Assembly (NCBI GenBank): GCA_022419385.1
Contig: JAJUBI010000002.1
Location: forward strand, 310,001 to 374,000
Source of the DNA: Paraconiothyrium sp. Pb-2020
Lineage: Eukaryota > Ascomycota > Dothideomycetes > Pleosporales > Didymosphaeriaceae
Direction: 5' to 3'
Length of the DNA: 64,000 nucleotides
The position numbers and the translations under genes are program-made. The notes beneath the pieces were generated by a model. That model ran no database searches. It was not told the origin of the DNA and saw only the letters and a program-made list of their open reading frames with translations. Shown here in pieces: positions 33,711 through 46,240 of this stretch (the first letter of the stretch is position 1; every line of letters starts with the position of its first letter).

Positions 33711-34464
33711 CGTGGAAGCAATAGAACCTAAAGTGGCGAGTGCAAGTTGTCTTGGTATTCAGATTGGTTTGAGGCGAATGGGCGAAGTTGTGATGTGATA
33801 ATGTTGCTGATGGACCTGAACATACTCTTTATACATTCATTCAGAAGGCAAAATACCTTCACCCTCATGCGGACAACGAGCACCGCCAACCGAGTGAGAC
33901 GCGTTCTTCCCATTTTACTCAGTCATGACGTTCATTATTGAAGCTGCGGACTCATGTCAAGCAATTTGATCGTGCGTGTACCTCTCAAACCTGTTGCTTC
34001 ATTACGCCCGGCTACCGGTGAATTGGTTCGCGCATGAGGCAGCGCTTAGACAAGATGTACCATAAGAGTTATACTTAGTCCGAATTTGGTAACGGTCCTG
34101 AGAAATGTCGTGCCATTCTGGCCCAAAGGATGTATTGTAGTGATAGGGTCGTTCACATCACTGTGCACAGCCATTGCCCAGCCTCGCGAAGACCAATCAG
34201 GAGCGCGCAGAGTGCGCGCGAGAAAACGGTGAAATTCTGCCGACCCCACCTTCCATTACGCCCGACTCGGGAACGGTGAATCTTGGCCGATCATAGTAAT
34301 GTACACTGCTAATTTGCTCGGATGCGTGACGGTAATCGCGGAGGCTCATGTATAGGCTACAGCTTCTTACGCTCCTACGAGTACATGACCCTATTTATAT
34401 TGTATTTTCTATATCTTTGATTTCCGCTGCTCAAAACTGACAGCCCGCATCTCTCTGATGGATA
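33711..34464. other. Intergenic, no gene seen
   Basis: Separates the fasciclin gene start from the 3' end of the next minus-strand gene. No structure noted. Confidence 0.4.
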
Positions 34465-36057
34465 CTAATTCGCCAGGTTTGCCTCATATCGTCGAAGGAT
34501 ACGAATGTAGTCGACATACCATTCCTCGAGCCAACTTGTCGCATCTATCATACGAGTTGTGTAGCAACTGAAGGTGGGGTCGAGAGCTTTCATTGACGAT
34601 GACAACTGACGGAGTTTCAAACCGCATTCATCAATGTAAAAGCTATCCTTTGGCAGATATTGACCATAAGTATTCGTTGGGTCGGTGGCTGACACCATGG
34701 TTGTGACCAGCATGAAGAGGGAATAAAGCACCATTGGTGTAAAGGAGAACGTAGAAAGATTAAGCACCACCGAAGGATCCATTCCTGCGACCGTATCAAT
34801 GACACTGTGGCAGTTCTGCACAAGGCCTCCAAGCGCCATTTTTAGAGGAACAATGATATTGTCGGGTTTTGGGAAGTCTTTAATAGGAATGCGCTGTGGA
34901 ATGAATGGTGGTATGAATGCTGCTTTGTTGGTAGGCGTGTGCAGAATAGGTTCGTAGATCAAGACCATGGCCACGTGGTACAACACTTTGAGCGTATGTG
35001 ACGACGTGAGGCTAGGTGGTATTTGGGCCGCCCATAAGTCTACGCTCGTTTTTAGAGTCTCCATTGCAGCGTATATAGCGTAGTTGTTGCCATCTAAGAA
35101 AGTGGATATTCGGCATAACCCCAACTGATCGTGTATCTCCTGAATCACCTGGATGATGCGAACGATCTGGCAGAGCAAGATGTCAGACGGAACCTCACCA
35201 CTCTCGAGCGCTAATAGGCATTCGTGGTGGTGCGGATTCCACGGTATTGTATTAGGCCGACGCAAACTGAAGGAAGAAGTCGCAAGTGCCACAAAACAGG
35301 CTAGCCAGGTACGCCGTGCTTCAAGTGATGTTGGATCTTCGTGTTGGCTAAAGAACGCTACAGGAGAGGGCTGCAGGGAGGGTCCAGCAATACCGATGTC
35401 GACGGCCATATCAGCAGCCAATTGTATGAGCTGATAGCAGCTTCCCTGCAACCCTCTTCGCGTGGTTTTGTTCCAGAAAGAAGCTACGAGCAGCGCCTGC
35501 ACGAGCTCAAGGGATCTCTGCCCTCTGCCAATGACCTCTTCACCAAGAATGTGTACTGTCTGTCGCACGAGCTCATCGTGTATCTCAAGATCTGTGCCTT
35601 GCGCATTGTGCGTGACAGTATATGTCAACACGGAGAGCAGTAAGATCGGAGATTTTACGCGCAGCTCGTCTAGGTCGGTAGATAGCCGGATCACAGGCCA
35701 TACAGCACCTGCCTCTTGCGTAAAGAGATGGAGCAAGTTCTGTTGTCTCCCCAGCGGTATACGGGCGTCCAGGAAGGATAGAATGAATTCGTTGTGGTCC
35801 TCTAGGATACTTCCGGGTGACCTGCTCGGAGTAGTGGTAACGGTGGTGCTGCTCTGCTCCCGCAGCGTACGTTTGAGCTCGTCGACTTGGGCTTCGAGCT
35901 CACTGATTCTGTCGCGCTGAAGACGGGGCGCGGACGGCACGCAGTCCAGGTTGTTACGGACACATCTCTCGCATGCCGCTCCTGCAGGGGATGTACTTAG
36001 GTCGCATTTGATCTTTAACCGATGACATTCTTGACAAGCACGAGACCGCTTCTTCAT
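34465..36057 (-). CDS. Zn(II)2Cys6 transcription factor with fungal_trans domain
   Basis: Intronless, 530 aa. The extreme N-terminus is the zinc cluster: CQECHRLKIKCDLSTSPAGAACERCVRNNLDC (residues 8-39; Cys spacing 2-6-10-2-6). It is followed by a coiled-coil dimerisation helix (RISELEAQVDELKRTLREQ). Residues 110-450 form a mid-homology region with AVWPVIRLSTD and the RRTWLACFVALATSSFSLRRP motif typical of fungal-specific activators. Nuclear. The target is unknown; no metabolic cluster lies beside it. Confidence 0.9.
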   Translation of the reverse strand: MKKRSRACQECHRLKIKCDLSTSPAGAACERCVRNNLDCVPSAPRLQRDRISELEAQVDELKRTLREQSSTTVTTTPSRSPGSILEDHNEFILSFLDARIPLGRQQNLLHLFTQEAGAVWPVIRLSTDLDELRVKSPILLLSVLTYTVTHNAQGTDLEIHDELVRQTVHILGEEVIGRGQRSLELVQALLVASFWNKTTRRGLQGSCYQLIQLAADMAVDIGIAGPSLQPSPVAFFSQHEDPTSLEARRTWLACFVALATSSFSLRRPNTIPWNPHHHECLLALESGEVPSDILLCQIVRIIQVIQEIHDQLGLCRISTFLDGNNYAIYAAMETLKTSVDLWAAQIPPSLTSSHTLKVLYHVAMVLIYEPILHTPTNKAAFIPPFIPQRIPIKDFPKPDNIIVPLKMALGGLVQNCHSVIDTVAGMDPSVVLNLSTFSFTPMVLYSLFMLVTTMVSATDPTNTYGQYLPKDSFYIDECGLKLRQLSSSMKALDPTFSCYTTRMIDATSWLEEWYVDYIRILRRYEANLAN

Positions 36058-36802
36058 AATGTCGCAATCGCATGGAGGACAACACTTGTGTCGAAACGCG
36101 CTCTATGCAGCGCCCACTCTTTGTTACAGAGTGAGAACTTCCGGGCGGCGACGTCAACACACGCTCGTTCAGGAAATTAATGCGGCTGTGCGGTTTTGCC
36201 ATGCTGTGATGCTAGGGCGATCCTTCCGGCGGCTTGGCACCCTTCTTGGTGTCAACCGGAAGAAGCATACTAAGTGCGTGCAAGCTATTATGATGTGTAT
36301 GAGAGTATATCCAACGGTGGGCGGATGTCAACGGTGCCCAGGGGAAGCTGCTCCCTAGTAAGAGCGCCGCCCCTCACCCTTGGCGTGATAGGGAGCAGGG
36401 CCGACGTAACATCATGACTATAGGCAAGCACGCCATCGCGGATATGTACTTTTTACCAAACTGCAAACTGAAGCATCAAGTATCAACTCTTGATCAGACG
36501 GGATAGTGAATGTACATCGTAGAAGCACTATATGTATATCCCACTCTAAACTAATTAGGAAAGACATCCGAGCATTGCAAGCACTACGACCTGGGCCGTG
36601 GTGAGTCAGGTCCCACCTCCACGCCCTCCGTTGATACTCCGGTTTTCACATAACAACATCTAACTGATCACTTGATCAACTGACCAATTGCCATCATTTG
36701 ATTGTCAAGTCTTCCTCTTGACCAGTAGGCATCTTCTCTCGTAGACCATTATCCCCTCAATCTACCCTTGCTTACTGTAACTTCTTAGAATACATCTTGA
36801 CA
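36058..36802. other. Divergent promoter region
   Basis: Lies between the starts of a minus-strand regulator and a plus-strand enzyme-like gene. No coding signal. Confidence 0.45.
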
Positions 36803-38075
36803 ATGGCACAAAACGTACCGAAAAATGCCCTCGACCACCTCATCCTCTTCCTTCCCGCCGATCCAGAGACGAATCTGCCCAAGATCCCTTCTTTCATTAG
36901 TGACAACTTTACGCTCACGCCGGGTGGCACGCACGCCGATGGATTAACGTCGAGTATGCAGACTACTTCCTTTACACCCCCTCCATTCATCCTTTAGAGA
37001 CGTCCCTCTCTCTCCCTCTTGGTCTTCTAATCCGTCGTCCAACACGTGTTCCATCCAAAGACACTTTCGGTCCCACAAGACACTCCTTTCATCCAAGGAC
37101 ACAAAACGCCCTCTCAGTCCCCCATTTTCATCAACCCCGGCACCTGCTTAATCCGGCTCTGCGTCCAAGCATGGAAGTCGATACCTACACCCTCGCATCT
37201 CCAATACCCTCTTCCACCCTCACTACCTCCCCCCTCCATCCTCGCTAACTCCACCCAGACACCCTCATCCTCCTCGCAGACGGCTGCTACATCGAACTAA
37301 TCACCTTCGTCCCCAGCGCACCCACCGACAGCATCTCTTCCCACTGGTGGTCCCACTACGCCTCGCACCCCGGCTGGGCCGACTGGTGTCTCACCAACAG
37401 CCTGTCCCCGGAAGAAAACTATGCCCAAATCCGCTCAAGCCACCAATCCCCACTCCACGGCGGCCGCAAGCGCGCCGACGGCATCGATGTAAAATGGGCA
37501 GTTACCTTTCCCAAAGGCGCTCACGGCGGGCAACCATCTCGCGGCCGCGTGCCGTTCTTCTGCCACGATGTCACCGAGCGCTGCGTGCGCGTTCCGCTGA
37601 GTGCGGACAAGACGACGCATCCGTCTGGCGTGATGGGCGTGCATTCGCTCAGTGTGCTTGTGAAGGATGGAGAGGTATGTCGTGGCCACAAATGCGTCTG
37701 AAGTCATGCTTCGTGGCTCCGCTTGGTTTGGGACGTACACTGACTTCGGGTTCGTGGTAGGCGTTGGAAGCCACGAAAGAAACCTTTGGCACGCTCCTCA
37801 CGGACCTCGAGCATGCAGACGCAGCCCACGCCTGCTTCGGCGCGCAACGCGTCGTGGATGTGCCTGAGTTGGGCGAAAGTGACAAGGGTACGACCGTGAA
37901 GCTGATAGTGGCGAGCAGGGAAGGCGAGAGGGAGAAGCTGGCTGAGGATGGGAGGGATTTCTGGTACGGCGACGTAGTGCTGAAGGCGAAGGCAAGAGAG
38001 GGAAAGGAGAAGGGAACAAAGGAGCGGTTGGATGTGGGTCAGGATTTGAGGGGGTTGTGGATTGTATACACTTGA
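36803..38075 (+). CDS. Glyoxalase-like domain protein
   Basis: Three exons (36803-36953, 37259-37674, 37761-38075) give 293 aa. Intron 1 is 305 nt (GTATGC, CTCGCTAACTCCACCCAG); splicing yields GGTHADGLTSNTLILLADGCYIELITF, the conserved core of this family. The first strand is LDHLILFLP, and later FPKGAHGGQPSRGRVPFFCHDVTERCVRVP contains the catalytic-face residues. The fold is that of vicinal-oxygen-chelate proteins; the reaction is unknown for the fungal branch. Alternative splicing of the pyrimidine-rich intron 1 is possible. Confidence 0.82.
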
Positions 38076-38687
38076 GTGCCACGAGCAGCCATGTTTGAGT
38101 CGGAACTAATGTGATTCACCATCTTCATCAGAGACCCTGAAAACCTGCAAAATAGCCATGCCCTTGTCCATCAAACCATCAATGCGCCCTTGCCTGTCCG
38201 GTGTGCATCCTCCGGGGGGAAAACGCCCAAAAAGACAAAAGGCTTACCTTGGATGTTTGCTGGTCAGGATAGACGATGCCAGAATCTTGGGTATAATGCG
38301 CCGTTCCTATCGCGGAAGCACAAGCTTAGTGGTGAGAGCTCTTGGATAGAGGTGAAGCATGAAAGTCATACCGATGCAGTTCCATAACGCCGATATGCAA
38401 AAGTGTGATGAGCCGCAATGATGCAGTCAGCGCGAGAGCAGATGAAGTATGCAAGACTCTAGGTGTAATCAGCGCAGGTCCCTCAACGAACGACGGTACG
38501 GACCGCCTCAGTAACGGAAGATATCATGTTTGCGACGCTTCTCAGCTCGGTCACTTCTGTTGGCTTCCGTTGCTGCCTTCCCCTCGTATTGGAAGTCCAT
38601 CCGTGCGTCGGACATGTATTTTTGCTCTTTTCCGCCTCCGCTGCTGCTTTTTGGTCGTGCCGGAAGGGCAACCTTGAAGGAGACGTT
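38076..38687. other. Intergenic between convergent genes
   Basis: 3' regions of two convergent genes; no further feature seen. Confidence 0.4.
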
Positions 38688-39726
38688 CTAATCCTCCTCT
38701 CTGTCCGCTTCCGCTGCTGCTTTGTTGTCGTAACGGACACGCTTGGAAGTCTCGGTCATCCCGCCGCCAGATCCCGTGAAGCCGACTATGGCACGTTAGC
38801 TTGTGTCTATACCTCACTGGCTGGATGAAACTCACCTCGGCTGTTGACATTGGTCCCGGTGCGGAACATAGAGTCCTTCTGCGAGATCTTCTTGCCGACG
38901 CCCTTGCTGTTCCAATTCTTCCAGTTATTCACTTTCTGCTCTAGCTGCTTTTTATTGGGGATTTTGCGCTTCTTGGGTTCAGCGTTCTCACCCAGGGGGT
39001 CTTGCTTGGCATTCTGTGCCTTAGGGTTGACGCTCGCGGGCCCGGAGATGACGTGGGGAGTAGAGGTGACAGGAGAAGCTGTAGCAGCAGGGGTTGGAGC
39101 GGGCGTAGGCTCTGTATCCCTCTTGCGCTTGTTCTGAATCGGGCGTATAGCATCGCGATCGACGGTCGCATCCTCGTTGTACTCGACGTAGTTGATTTTG
39201 TACTTGGGTGCAGAGGAAGATCCAAGAATGGTCATGATTTTAGCTTTGTACCAGAGACCGTCGAAGAATCGTGCCTCGATTATATCACCGGTATTGTACA
39301 CGACAGCCTTTGCTGGCTCAGCTTTCTCCAACGTCTTCTTAAGGACCGGGTGCTGCTCGGGATCGTACTTGCGCTCTGGGGCGGCATTGCCCTCGGGGAG
39401 CTGGGCTTCAAGCGCCTTCAGTTGCTCGCGAAGTGGCTCTAGTTTGACTTCTTCTTGCTCCATAGCCTCTCGGATTTCTGCAACCATGGCCACAACATCC
39501 TTGTTATTGGGCTCGGCCTCGAGGATCTTCTGCACCTGCTCATACTGTGGCACTGTCAGCAAGTGTTGCAGAACATGTAATTAGACTTGCTGCTGCAAAG
39601 AAAAGTCACCAATCGGTGACACAAACGTACCTGCGCGGACCACTCAGCGTGGGTTGCTTCCTGCTTCTCTAGAGCCTGCTTAGCGTACCAAATGTCATTC
39701 TTTAGTTTCTGCAACTCTTGCGCCAT
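38688..39726 (-). CDS. SPF30/SMNDC1-like Tudor splicing factor
   Basis: Three exons (39631-39726, 38836-39544, 38688-38785) give 300 aa. The N-terminus is a coiled coil (MAQELQKLKNDIWYAKQALE). The Tudor domain at about residues 120-175 contains VYNTGDIIEARFFDGLWYKAKIMTI and YKINYVEYNEDATVDRDAIRP, with the aromatic cage pattern. The C-terminus (VNNWKNWNSKGVGKKISQKDSMFRTGTNVNSRVGFTGSG) matches the end of human SPF30, which promotes tri-snRNP joining to the pre-spliceosome. The last exon, found by splicing (GTGAGT..CTAACGTGCCATAG), restores the VGF motif and ends AEADREED. Nuclear, binding dimethylarginine on Sm proteins (family knowledge). Confidence 0.82.
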
Positions 39727-41212
39727 GGTGATGTTGATTCTGGTGGTGTGGCAGAGAGCGCGGAGACGAAAGTGAGCACCCTAGTGTGTTGCGCGCGTTC
39801 AGATGTTGCGGCGTATCTAGCGACTCGGCAGCAATGACGATCGCGTGGAGGCGGCAAGGGCAGGAGCGAAGCGCGCTAGCAAAGTCACGTGGTCCTCTAG
39901 TGTGCTTCTCACAATGGGTCCACCCTCGAGCTGGTGAACCCTGGTTTATTTTTCTTTGGAGAGAATTGGAGAGAAGAGGTTTCCTGAAACAAATTTCTGG
40001 GTACCCGGAGCTGTCTGCATTTCGAACGGATGGGTAAGTCAATCAACCTGCATTGTCTGATTGAACTCCAACCTGCTACGGTTTCGCGCCGCGCTTTTCG
40101 TACGGCAAGCATGAACACGTCTCTTGAGGGCCTTCTTCATGTCATCTAGTGTCTCTGAGCTACAGATTGTTCTGGGCACTGTCGATCGATAAGCACCCAC
40201 TGAGAAAGGCTTCGTATGCCATCTGCGAAACTCGCTCTGAAGACGACTATGCGGCTCTCCGTCCGCTATCGCGCATCCCCATGGATCGACCGCCGTTGAG
40301 CGGCATTGCCCTGCGGGTGCCGCGCTTCCCATGAGACGCTGTCCGGTGCCTGGCACGCCTGGGCAGTACCTGATCTTCGCGGACATGCGTTTTTTAGTTT
40401 CTACGCCCTTCTTACCAGTGCTCTTCGTTTGCGTCTTACCCCGCCATGCCTCTTTCGGGAAGGCCGCCGCTTTAACATACTTGATTGATAAGCCATGCGA
40501 AGAAAGAGTCACTGCTACACTCCGCCTCATCGGCGGCCGTTTTGCCCCTCACCTGCTGCGGTCCGCTCCAGAAGCAACCTATCACGGCCCTGCCACCCGG
40601 CCCTGGACCCTGCCGCCGCTTTTGCGTTTCTTCGCACCCCGGCCTTGACGCCTTCGTCTGTTCTCCCAGATCCGCCCAGGTCACCTGTTAGCCCGGATAC
40701 CTAAGCAGGCTACGTATGGGCATTTTGCTCACTCTCTGATCGTGCCTCCTACAACTGCCTGCCTTAGACCGGTGACCCTTTGCGTCTACGTCAGACAAGA
40801 GTCGAGATTGTCCGCTCCGCGTGCGCGGTCTCGCTTGCACGCATCAAGAGGTACGTTCAGCCCTACATCGCACTACACCGCCCGCCCGTCCGCTTCGATC
40901 CGACTTGACACTTTGCGCCTCGTCGTCGCTGTCTTGTCGCGCACCGCGTCATAACCACCCCAGCACTCAATCTCTGTTGCATGCTCTCCGAACGAACCGT
41001 CCAGTGGCGAATTCCGCGGCTGGGTATCAGATTGCGGTCTGCTAATCGCACATCCAGACCTTCCTCCACCCCCGCACTCTCACGAAGACATCTCCGAGCC
41101 TAAGATCGTTCACAAGGCGGCTGTTGGCACGCTCGCCGTCACGCTTCCCCACTGACCACAACCACCCTGACTCTCATTGTTCCCGACCTGTGACCCCGCT
41201 TCGACAATCGCC
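39727..41212. other. Divergent promoter region
   Basis: Lies between the SPF30-like gene and the bZIP gene. The right 500 bp are C-rich and pyrimidine-biased, likely the 5' leader of the bZIP mRNA. Short open frames show no domain. Confidence 0.45.
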
Positions 41213-43153
41213 ATGGCTGGAACATCGAGAAACGATTTCCAGAACGCAGGCCAGTTCTACCTGGACCCTAATCAACAGGACCTGCTCCTGGCTGCGCTTG
41301 CCTCGAACAACCAGAACCCCAACGATATCTTCGCTGCGGGCTTGGACGCGAAGCAAACCATGAACGGCCTCTCCAACGGCCAGCAATTCAACTTTCCCGT
41401 CGACAATATCGACCAGGGCTTCTTCACCTCCCCGCAGCAGAGCACTCCGGCATCAGCTTTCAATAACATTGGCGGCATCGAAGAGAGTCCCTTCGGCGAT
41501 TACCTCGACGGCGATAACTTCGACTTTGACAATGCCGACAACGGCGACCTCATGATCGGCGCACTTCCTGGCGACAGTCCCAGCAAAGAGGGAGAGGCTT
41601 CAGAGAAGCGCAAGAGTCCGGGCGACGATGCTGACGAAGATGGTGGCGGCAAGCGGAGAGAGGGAGATGACAAGCAGGCGAAGAAGCCTGGCAGGAAGCC
41701 ATTGACCTCGGAGCCAACTACCGTACGTTTGCCGTAAATGGTAAATGAGCGACTACTAACGAATTGACAGAAGCGCAAAGCACAGAACCGAGCAGCCCAG
41801 CGAGCCTTCCGGGAGCGCAAGGAAAAGCACCTCAAAGATCTTGAGACCAAGGTCGCTGAGCTTGAGAAGGCTTCCGATTCCGCCAACCACGAGAACGGGC
41901 TTCTCCGTGCCCAAGTCCAACGCTTGCAGATGGAGCTTCGCGAGTATCGGAAGCGCCTATCGCTCAACAGCAGCGGCGTCAGCAACCGCTCTCCACCTAT
42001 GGCGGGTGGATTCAGCTCAATCCTCAACAATGGTGGCTCGACAAACAGCAGCTTTCAATTCGAATTCCCACGCTTCGGCGGACTTCCGGGAGCGCACATT
42101 CTCGACAATGGCCCGCTTTCGAAAAATAAAACCTCTTCGGTTCCCCCGGCTGCTGCGACTCGTCAAAATAGCACCGGACGAAGCGTTAGTCCGAAGGAGC
42201 AGAACGGAGATGTGACTACACCCAACAAGACGGGTGCAAGCCCTGCTACAAGCGGAACTTCACGTTCTGGAAGCGTCAATGGCATGTTTGGCCTGAACAA
42301 CAGCTCAAATGCCACAGATCTCTCCAACCCATCATCTCGCGTATTCCAATTCAACAGCAACTCGTCTACGCATTCAGACTCACCCTCAGCGTCTTCGACT
42401 TCGCCAACCGGCCAAAATTCGTCTTGTGACACTTCGCCTGAGCCGAGCCATCAATCGCCCAAGAACTTGGACACGATTGCTGATGGATATGTGTGTCATG
42501 GAAATTCGGAAGGTGAGATTACCTTCTGCGAGAAGCTCAATATGGCCTGCGGCAATACTCGCAACCCTGTCCCCCGCGCCAAATCACAGTCTGACGCGAG
42601 ACCCCCTGCAGGTGCGACGAAGAGCCCTGCTACCGTTCCCGACCCCGTCGGGTTCGATTTCTTCGCCAACCAGAACGGCGGCAATTTCGACCCCACCCTC
42701 TTTGGAGACTACCGAGAATCTCAAAATGCAATTGTTGGCGACGGAGACTTCTCGAATGGTTTCTTCAACGATGCGTTCCCGATCGCCGACTACGGCAGCC
42801 CCTTCCACTTTGGGGACACTCCAGCCGTGCAAAAGCCGAATCCGCTTGAAGAGATTGAGCGCATACAAGATGGTGATGACGAGGTCGTGCCTGGTGATGA
42901 TCCATCACAGTTGCTCAACTGCCATAAGATCTGGTCAGTATTTTTGTATGATATACTCATCACCCGTGCAGCCCTAACCTCAAGTAGGGACAAATTATCG
43001 AGTCGCTCCGACTTCAAGGACGGTACTATTGACATTGACAATCTATGCTCAGAGCTCCGCGCCAAGGCTCGTTGTTCTGAAAGCGGGGTTGTTGTCGACC
43101 ACAAGGACGTCGAAGCCGCGCTCAAGCGCCTGCCGAAGGAGCAGCGGGCATAA
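41213..43153 (+). CDS. YAP1: Yap1/AP-1 type bZIP oxidative-stress regulator
   Basis: Three exons (41213-41722, 41771-42933, 42988-43153) give 612 aa. The bZIP basic region KRKAQNRAAQRAFRERKEKHLKDLE and the leucine zipper are at about residues 171-225. A Cys pair lies in the n-CRD-like stretch around GEITFCEKLNMACGN. The C-terminal CRD (LNCHKIWDKLSSRSDFKDG, IDIDNLCSELRAKARCSESGVVVD) contains the nuclear export signal and redox Cys. Splicing at GTCAGT restores KIWDKL. By family, oxidation folds the two CRDs together, blocks Crm1 export and turns on thioredoxin, catalase and transporter genes. The MFS gene at 60 kb is the kind of target it could have, but no site was checked. Confidence 0.93.
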
Positions 43154-43723
43154 TGACGACTCGAAACTTTACTGTACGAATTGCATAGATATCGGCTACG
43201 GCGTACTGGACGGAGACCTCTCTACTTGGCGCACTCTTTCCCTTCGTTGGCGTCGAGCCATTTGAGTTCCGCCCCACATCACTCGCTCGCCTTCGGCAGT
43301 TCCTCGATAGTATGATGCGGCTTGATCAGATTTTTATATTCTCGTATTAAGGAGTTACACGGATGAAATGGATACCTACAAGGGTCAATCAAATGCGTCA
43401 CTGTACTCTTGGATGGGTGGGAGGGTAGGCGAATGATGGACACGAATGAGTAAATGTCTCGTTAGCTTTATAGCTGCCTTCAATATATTGCATGTTGTTT
43501 GGTACCAGTCCGGTCTGTGTTTTCGAGATCGACTTGAACGCAACAGCCCCCATTCGCAGCTCATGATGCATCCTTCTCGAAACGCCTACACAGTAAACAG
43601 ACTTGGCATTTATACATACATCCGTACGCTCAACGCAGGTCCATCAGGCAACAACGAAACAACATACATGTACCAACCACACTGCAACAATAGCATGGCG
43701 AAAACGCCAAAGTCATACACAAC
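43154..43723. other. 3' region of the bZIP gene and spacer
   Basis: No coding signal; poly-pyrimidine and AT-rich tracts. Confidence 0.4.
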
Positions 43724-44797
43724 ATGTCCACTGCCCTCCGACGCTCTTTCTACCACATAAGACAAGCCTACAATTCTCTCCCTACTACACGTACCCCTGC
43801 ACCAGCGTCACAGCTACATACCTCACCTCAAGCCTCAACTCCATCACCATCGCCATCGCCATCACCAACCCCCCAACCCCCAGCACCCCCCTCCCCCTCA
43901 CAGCTACACTCTCAAAACGAAACCCTCCGCCTCTCGACGCCGCGACCTACGCTTCGCCTCCTCCGGCGACCCAACCGGCGCCCCCGCATTCTTCCTCCAC
44001 GGCTCCCCCAGCTGCCGCCTCGAAGCCTCAGAATGGCACGCCACAGGCCTCCTCACGCGCACCCGCGTCATAGGCGTAGACAGATGGGGCCACGGGCTGT
44101 CCTCCCTGCACCCCACAGGCACCCTCCTCTCCTAACCATCCGACGTGCTGCTGCTGGCGCAGCATCTCGGACTCGACGCGTTCCATAAATTCGGCGGCAG
44201 TGGCGGCGGCCCGTACGCGCTTGCGTGTGCGCGGAGTATGCCTGCGACCGTGCTGCTGGGAACCGGGGTGGTAGCGGGCGTTGCGCCGAGGGGAGCTGGG
44301 ATGGGGGGCATGGCGCTCGATCGCAAGGTTGCGTTTTACATCAATCGTCTGTGCCCCGCGTGGGCCATGGAGAAGATGCTTGAGCTCGCGATTGGTGATC
44401 CAAGCGGAATTACGACTAGCAAGCGTGGGACGTCCACGCGGGGAAGTTGGTGCGGACGCTGCATCAGGAAGAGCGCGAGTACTACGCGGCGAACCCGGGG
44501 CGGAAAGATTGTTTGGTAGAGTGCTATAGGGAGGCGTTTAGGCAGGGGAGTAAAGGCGCGGTGAGGGATGCGAAGATTATTTTGACCGATTGGGGGTTTG
44601 AGCTCGGGGATGTCAAGGGGAAGGTGAGGATTTGGAATGGGAGGGGGGATGTGCATGTGCCGGTGCGGTCGGCGAGGTGGATGGTGGAAAGGCTGCGAGA
44701 TGGGGAGTTGAAGGAGTATGAGGGGGAGACGCATTTGAGTTTACCGGTTAAGCATGGGGAGGAGATTCTTGGGGAGTTGATGGAGATGGGGCGGTGA
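43724..44797 (+). pseudogene. Alpha/beta hydrolase, broken by two frameshifts and a stop
   Basis: Fragments in three reading frames line up as one hydrolase: N-terminal MSTALRRSFYHIRQ; then, after a frame change near 43940, DLRFASSGDPTGAPAFFLHGSPSCRLE and VIGVDRWGHGLSS; then an in-frame TAA at 44133-44135; then PSDVLLLAQHLGL and FGGSGGGPYALA (nucleophile elbow); then, after another frame change near 44415, WDVHAGKLVRTLHQEE, RIWNGRGDVHVP (acid) and GETHLSL (His). All catalytic positions remain, so the damage looks recent. No GT-AG introns can explain the breaks. Assembly error is possible but would need three independent faults. Confidence 0.75.
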
Positions 44798-45099
44798 AGG
44801 AAGGCTGCGAGGAGGGGATGTATGAGTATGAGATAATGTGGTGATGCTGGGGAAATATCGGGGTGGGCGATGTCTGTACGATCGATGTGTATAAGTAGTC
44901 TCTGCTCTGGGGGAATCTCATCTTACAGAGCGAACGTAATCTTGAGATTATGATTCGGTAATGTGTATACCACTGCGTCATAGTTCGAGGTCTCGTCCTC
45001 CGCTGTTTTATCCCAATATCAACGCTGAGGTTCGATCCACTAGGCAAAGCCTGTACTACCAACTCTTTCCTTGCGCCGTACGCCTGCATCGCTCATGAT
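44798..45099. other. Short convergent spacer
   Basis: 3' regions of the hydrolase and sirtuin genes. No feature seen. Confidence 0.4.
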
Positions 45100-46240
45100 T
45101 CATGAAGTCTCCGTCACAGCATTATCACCTTCCGCAGCCGCATCAGGCGTCTCCTTCAACTCGCCAATGACACTTTTCAATATCTCGGGCAAGATCTGCG
45201 CGGCATCTCCTTGGAAGAACCAGTCGCCTTTGTATAGACCGCTTGCAGGCACGTCGTTCTTGTCCATATTGATTATAGCGACTCGTGCGCCCTTTGCTCT
45301 TGCGCGGTCGACGAACCCTGCAGCTGGGTATACCTTTGCACTCGTCCCAATGACCATGATCAAATCGATCTTCTTCTCCTTCTGGATCCAGTCTTCGATA
45401 TCATCTAACACCTTCTCCGGTAACATTTCGCCGAACCAGACTACGCCTGGGCGCAGGAGCCCGCGCTTGCATTTCGGACATTTGGGTAGATGTCTGTAGC
45501 TCAGCTCGGGAATGGGCACGTTCTCGTCTGCGATGTCGAGTTCGCGCGAAGCGAGAGCGGACGTAGTAGTGGGATCTTCTTCGGAGGTGGGGATCTCGAG
45601 CGCGGGCACGATTGGGTCGGTGTAATTGTTCTTCTCGAGGTAGTTGCAGAAGAAGTCTGAGCATTTGACGTCAAACAGCGACCCGTGTAGAAGCTTCAGC
45701 GACTCCTCGGGGTGATTTGCGCGCGGGGATAGACCTATTGCGCGACCAGGTCAGTCTGTACGCATGGCGGGGCAGAAGTGGGGGTGTTGGTTTACCGTCT
45801 ACATTCTGGGACAGTGTAAGAAAGTCCTCCTTCTTCCTGGATAGCTCGGCAAGGGCGTAGTGGGCGGGATTCGGTTTCGCCTTGAGGGCCATGTGTCGTC
45901 TGTAGCTGTAGAACTGCCATACCAGGCCCGGGTCTGCTGAGAATGCCTCTGGCGTGGCTAATTGAGTCGCATCGTGGGTTCTCCATAGGCCTCCCGCGCC
46001 TCTGAACGTGGGAAGACCTGAAGAGGCGGACAGACCTGCGCCTAGGAGGGCGAGTATGCGTGTGGACTTGTTCAAGTGCGCCTGGAACGATTCAAGATCG
46101 GCTTGCGGGACTACGCTGGGTCGGGTGGACGAGGAGGCCATTCTGCGCGGCGTGCGGTTGAACAGTAGGGAGCCAGTACGAGCGGTGATTGAGTGGGGTA
46201 TGGTGGCACAAGCATATATGCGTGTCTGGCAGGCAGACAT
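45100..46240 (-). CDS. SIRT5-like sirtuin, NAD+-dependent protein deacylase
   Basis: Two exons (45796-46240 and 45100-45734), intron 61 nt; splicing gives SQNVDGLSPRA. Rossmann motifs: LALLGAGLSASSGLPTFRG and TLSQNVDGL. Two zinc Cys pairs: KCSDFFC and CPKCKRG, followed by PGVVWFGE and MVIGTSAKVYPAAGF. The QFYSYRRHMA segment keeps the Tyr-x-x-Arg pair that reads acidic acyl groups in SIRT5 (desuccinylase/demalonylase), so acyl-lysine removal beyond acetyl is likely. The first 33 residues (CQTRIYACATIPHSITARTG) lack acids and are Arg-rich, suggesting a mitochondrial presequence. A second start, MASSSTRP at 46141, would give a non-targeted form. Confidence 0.9.

Noticed and set aside
42309..42977. 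222-aa frame inside the bZIP gene
   Set aside because: Alternative-frame shadow of the Yap1 coding exon.
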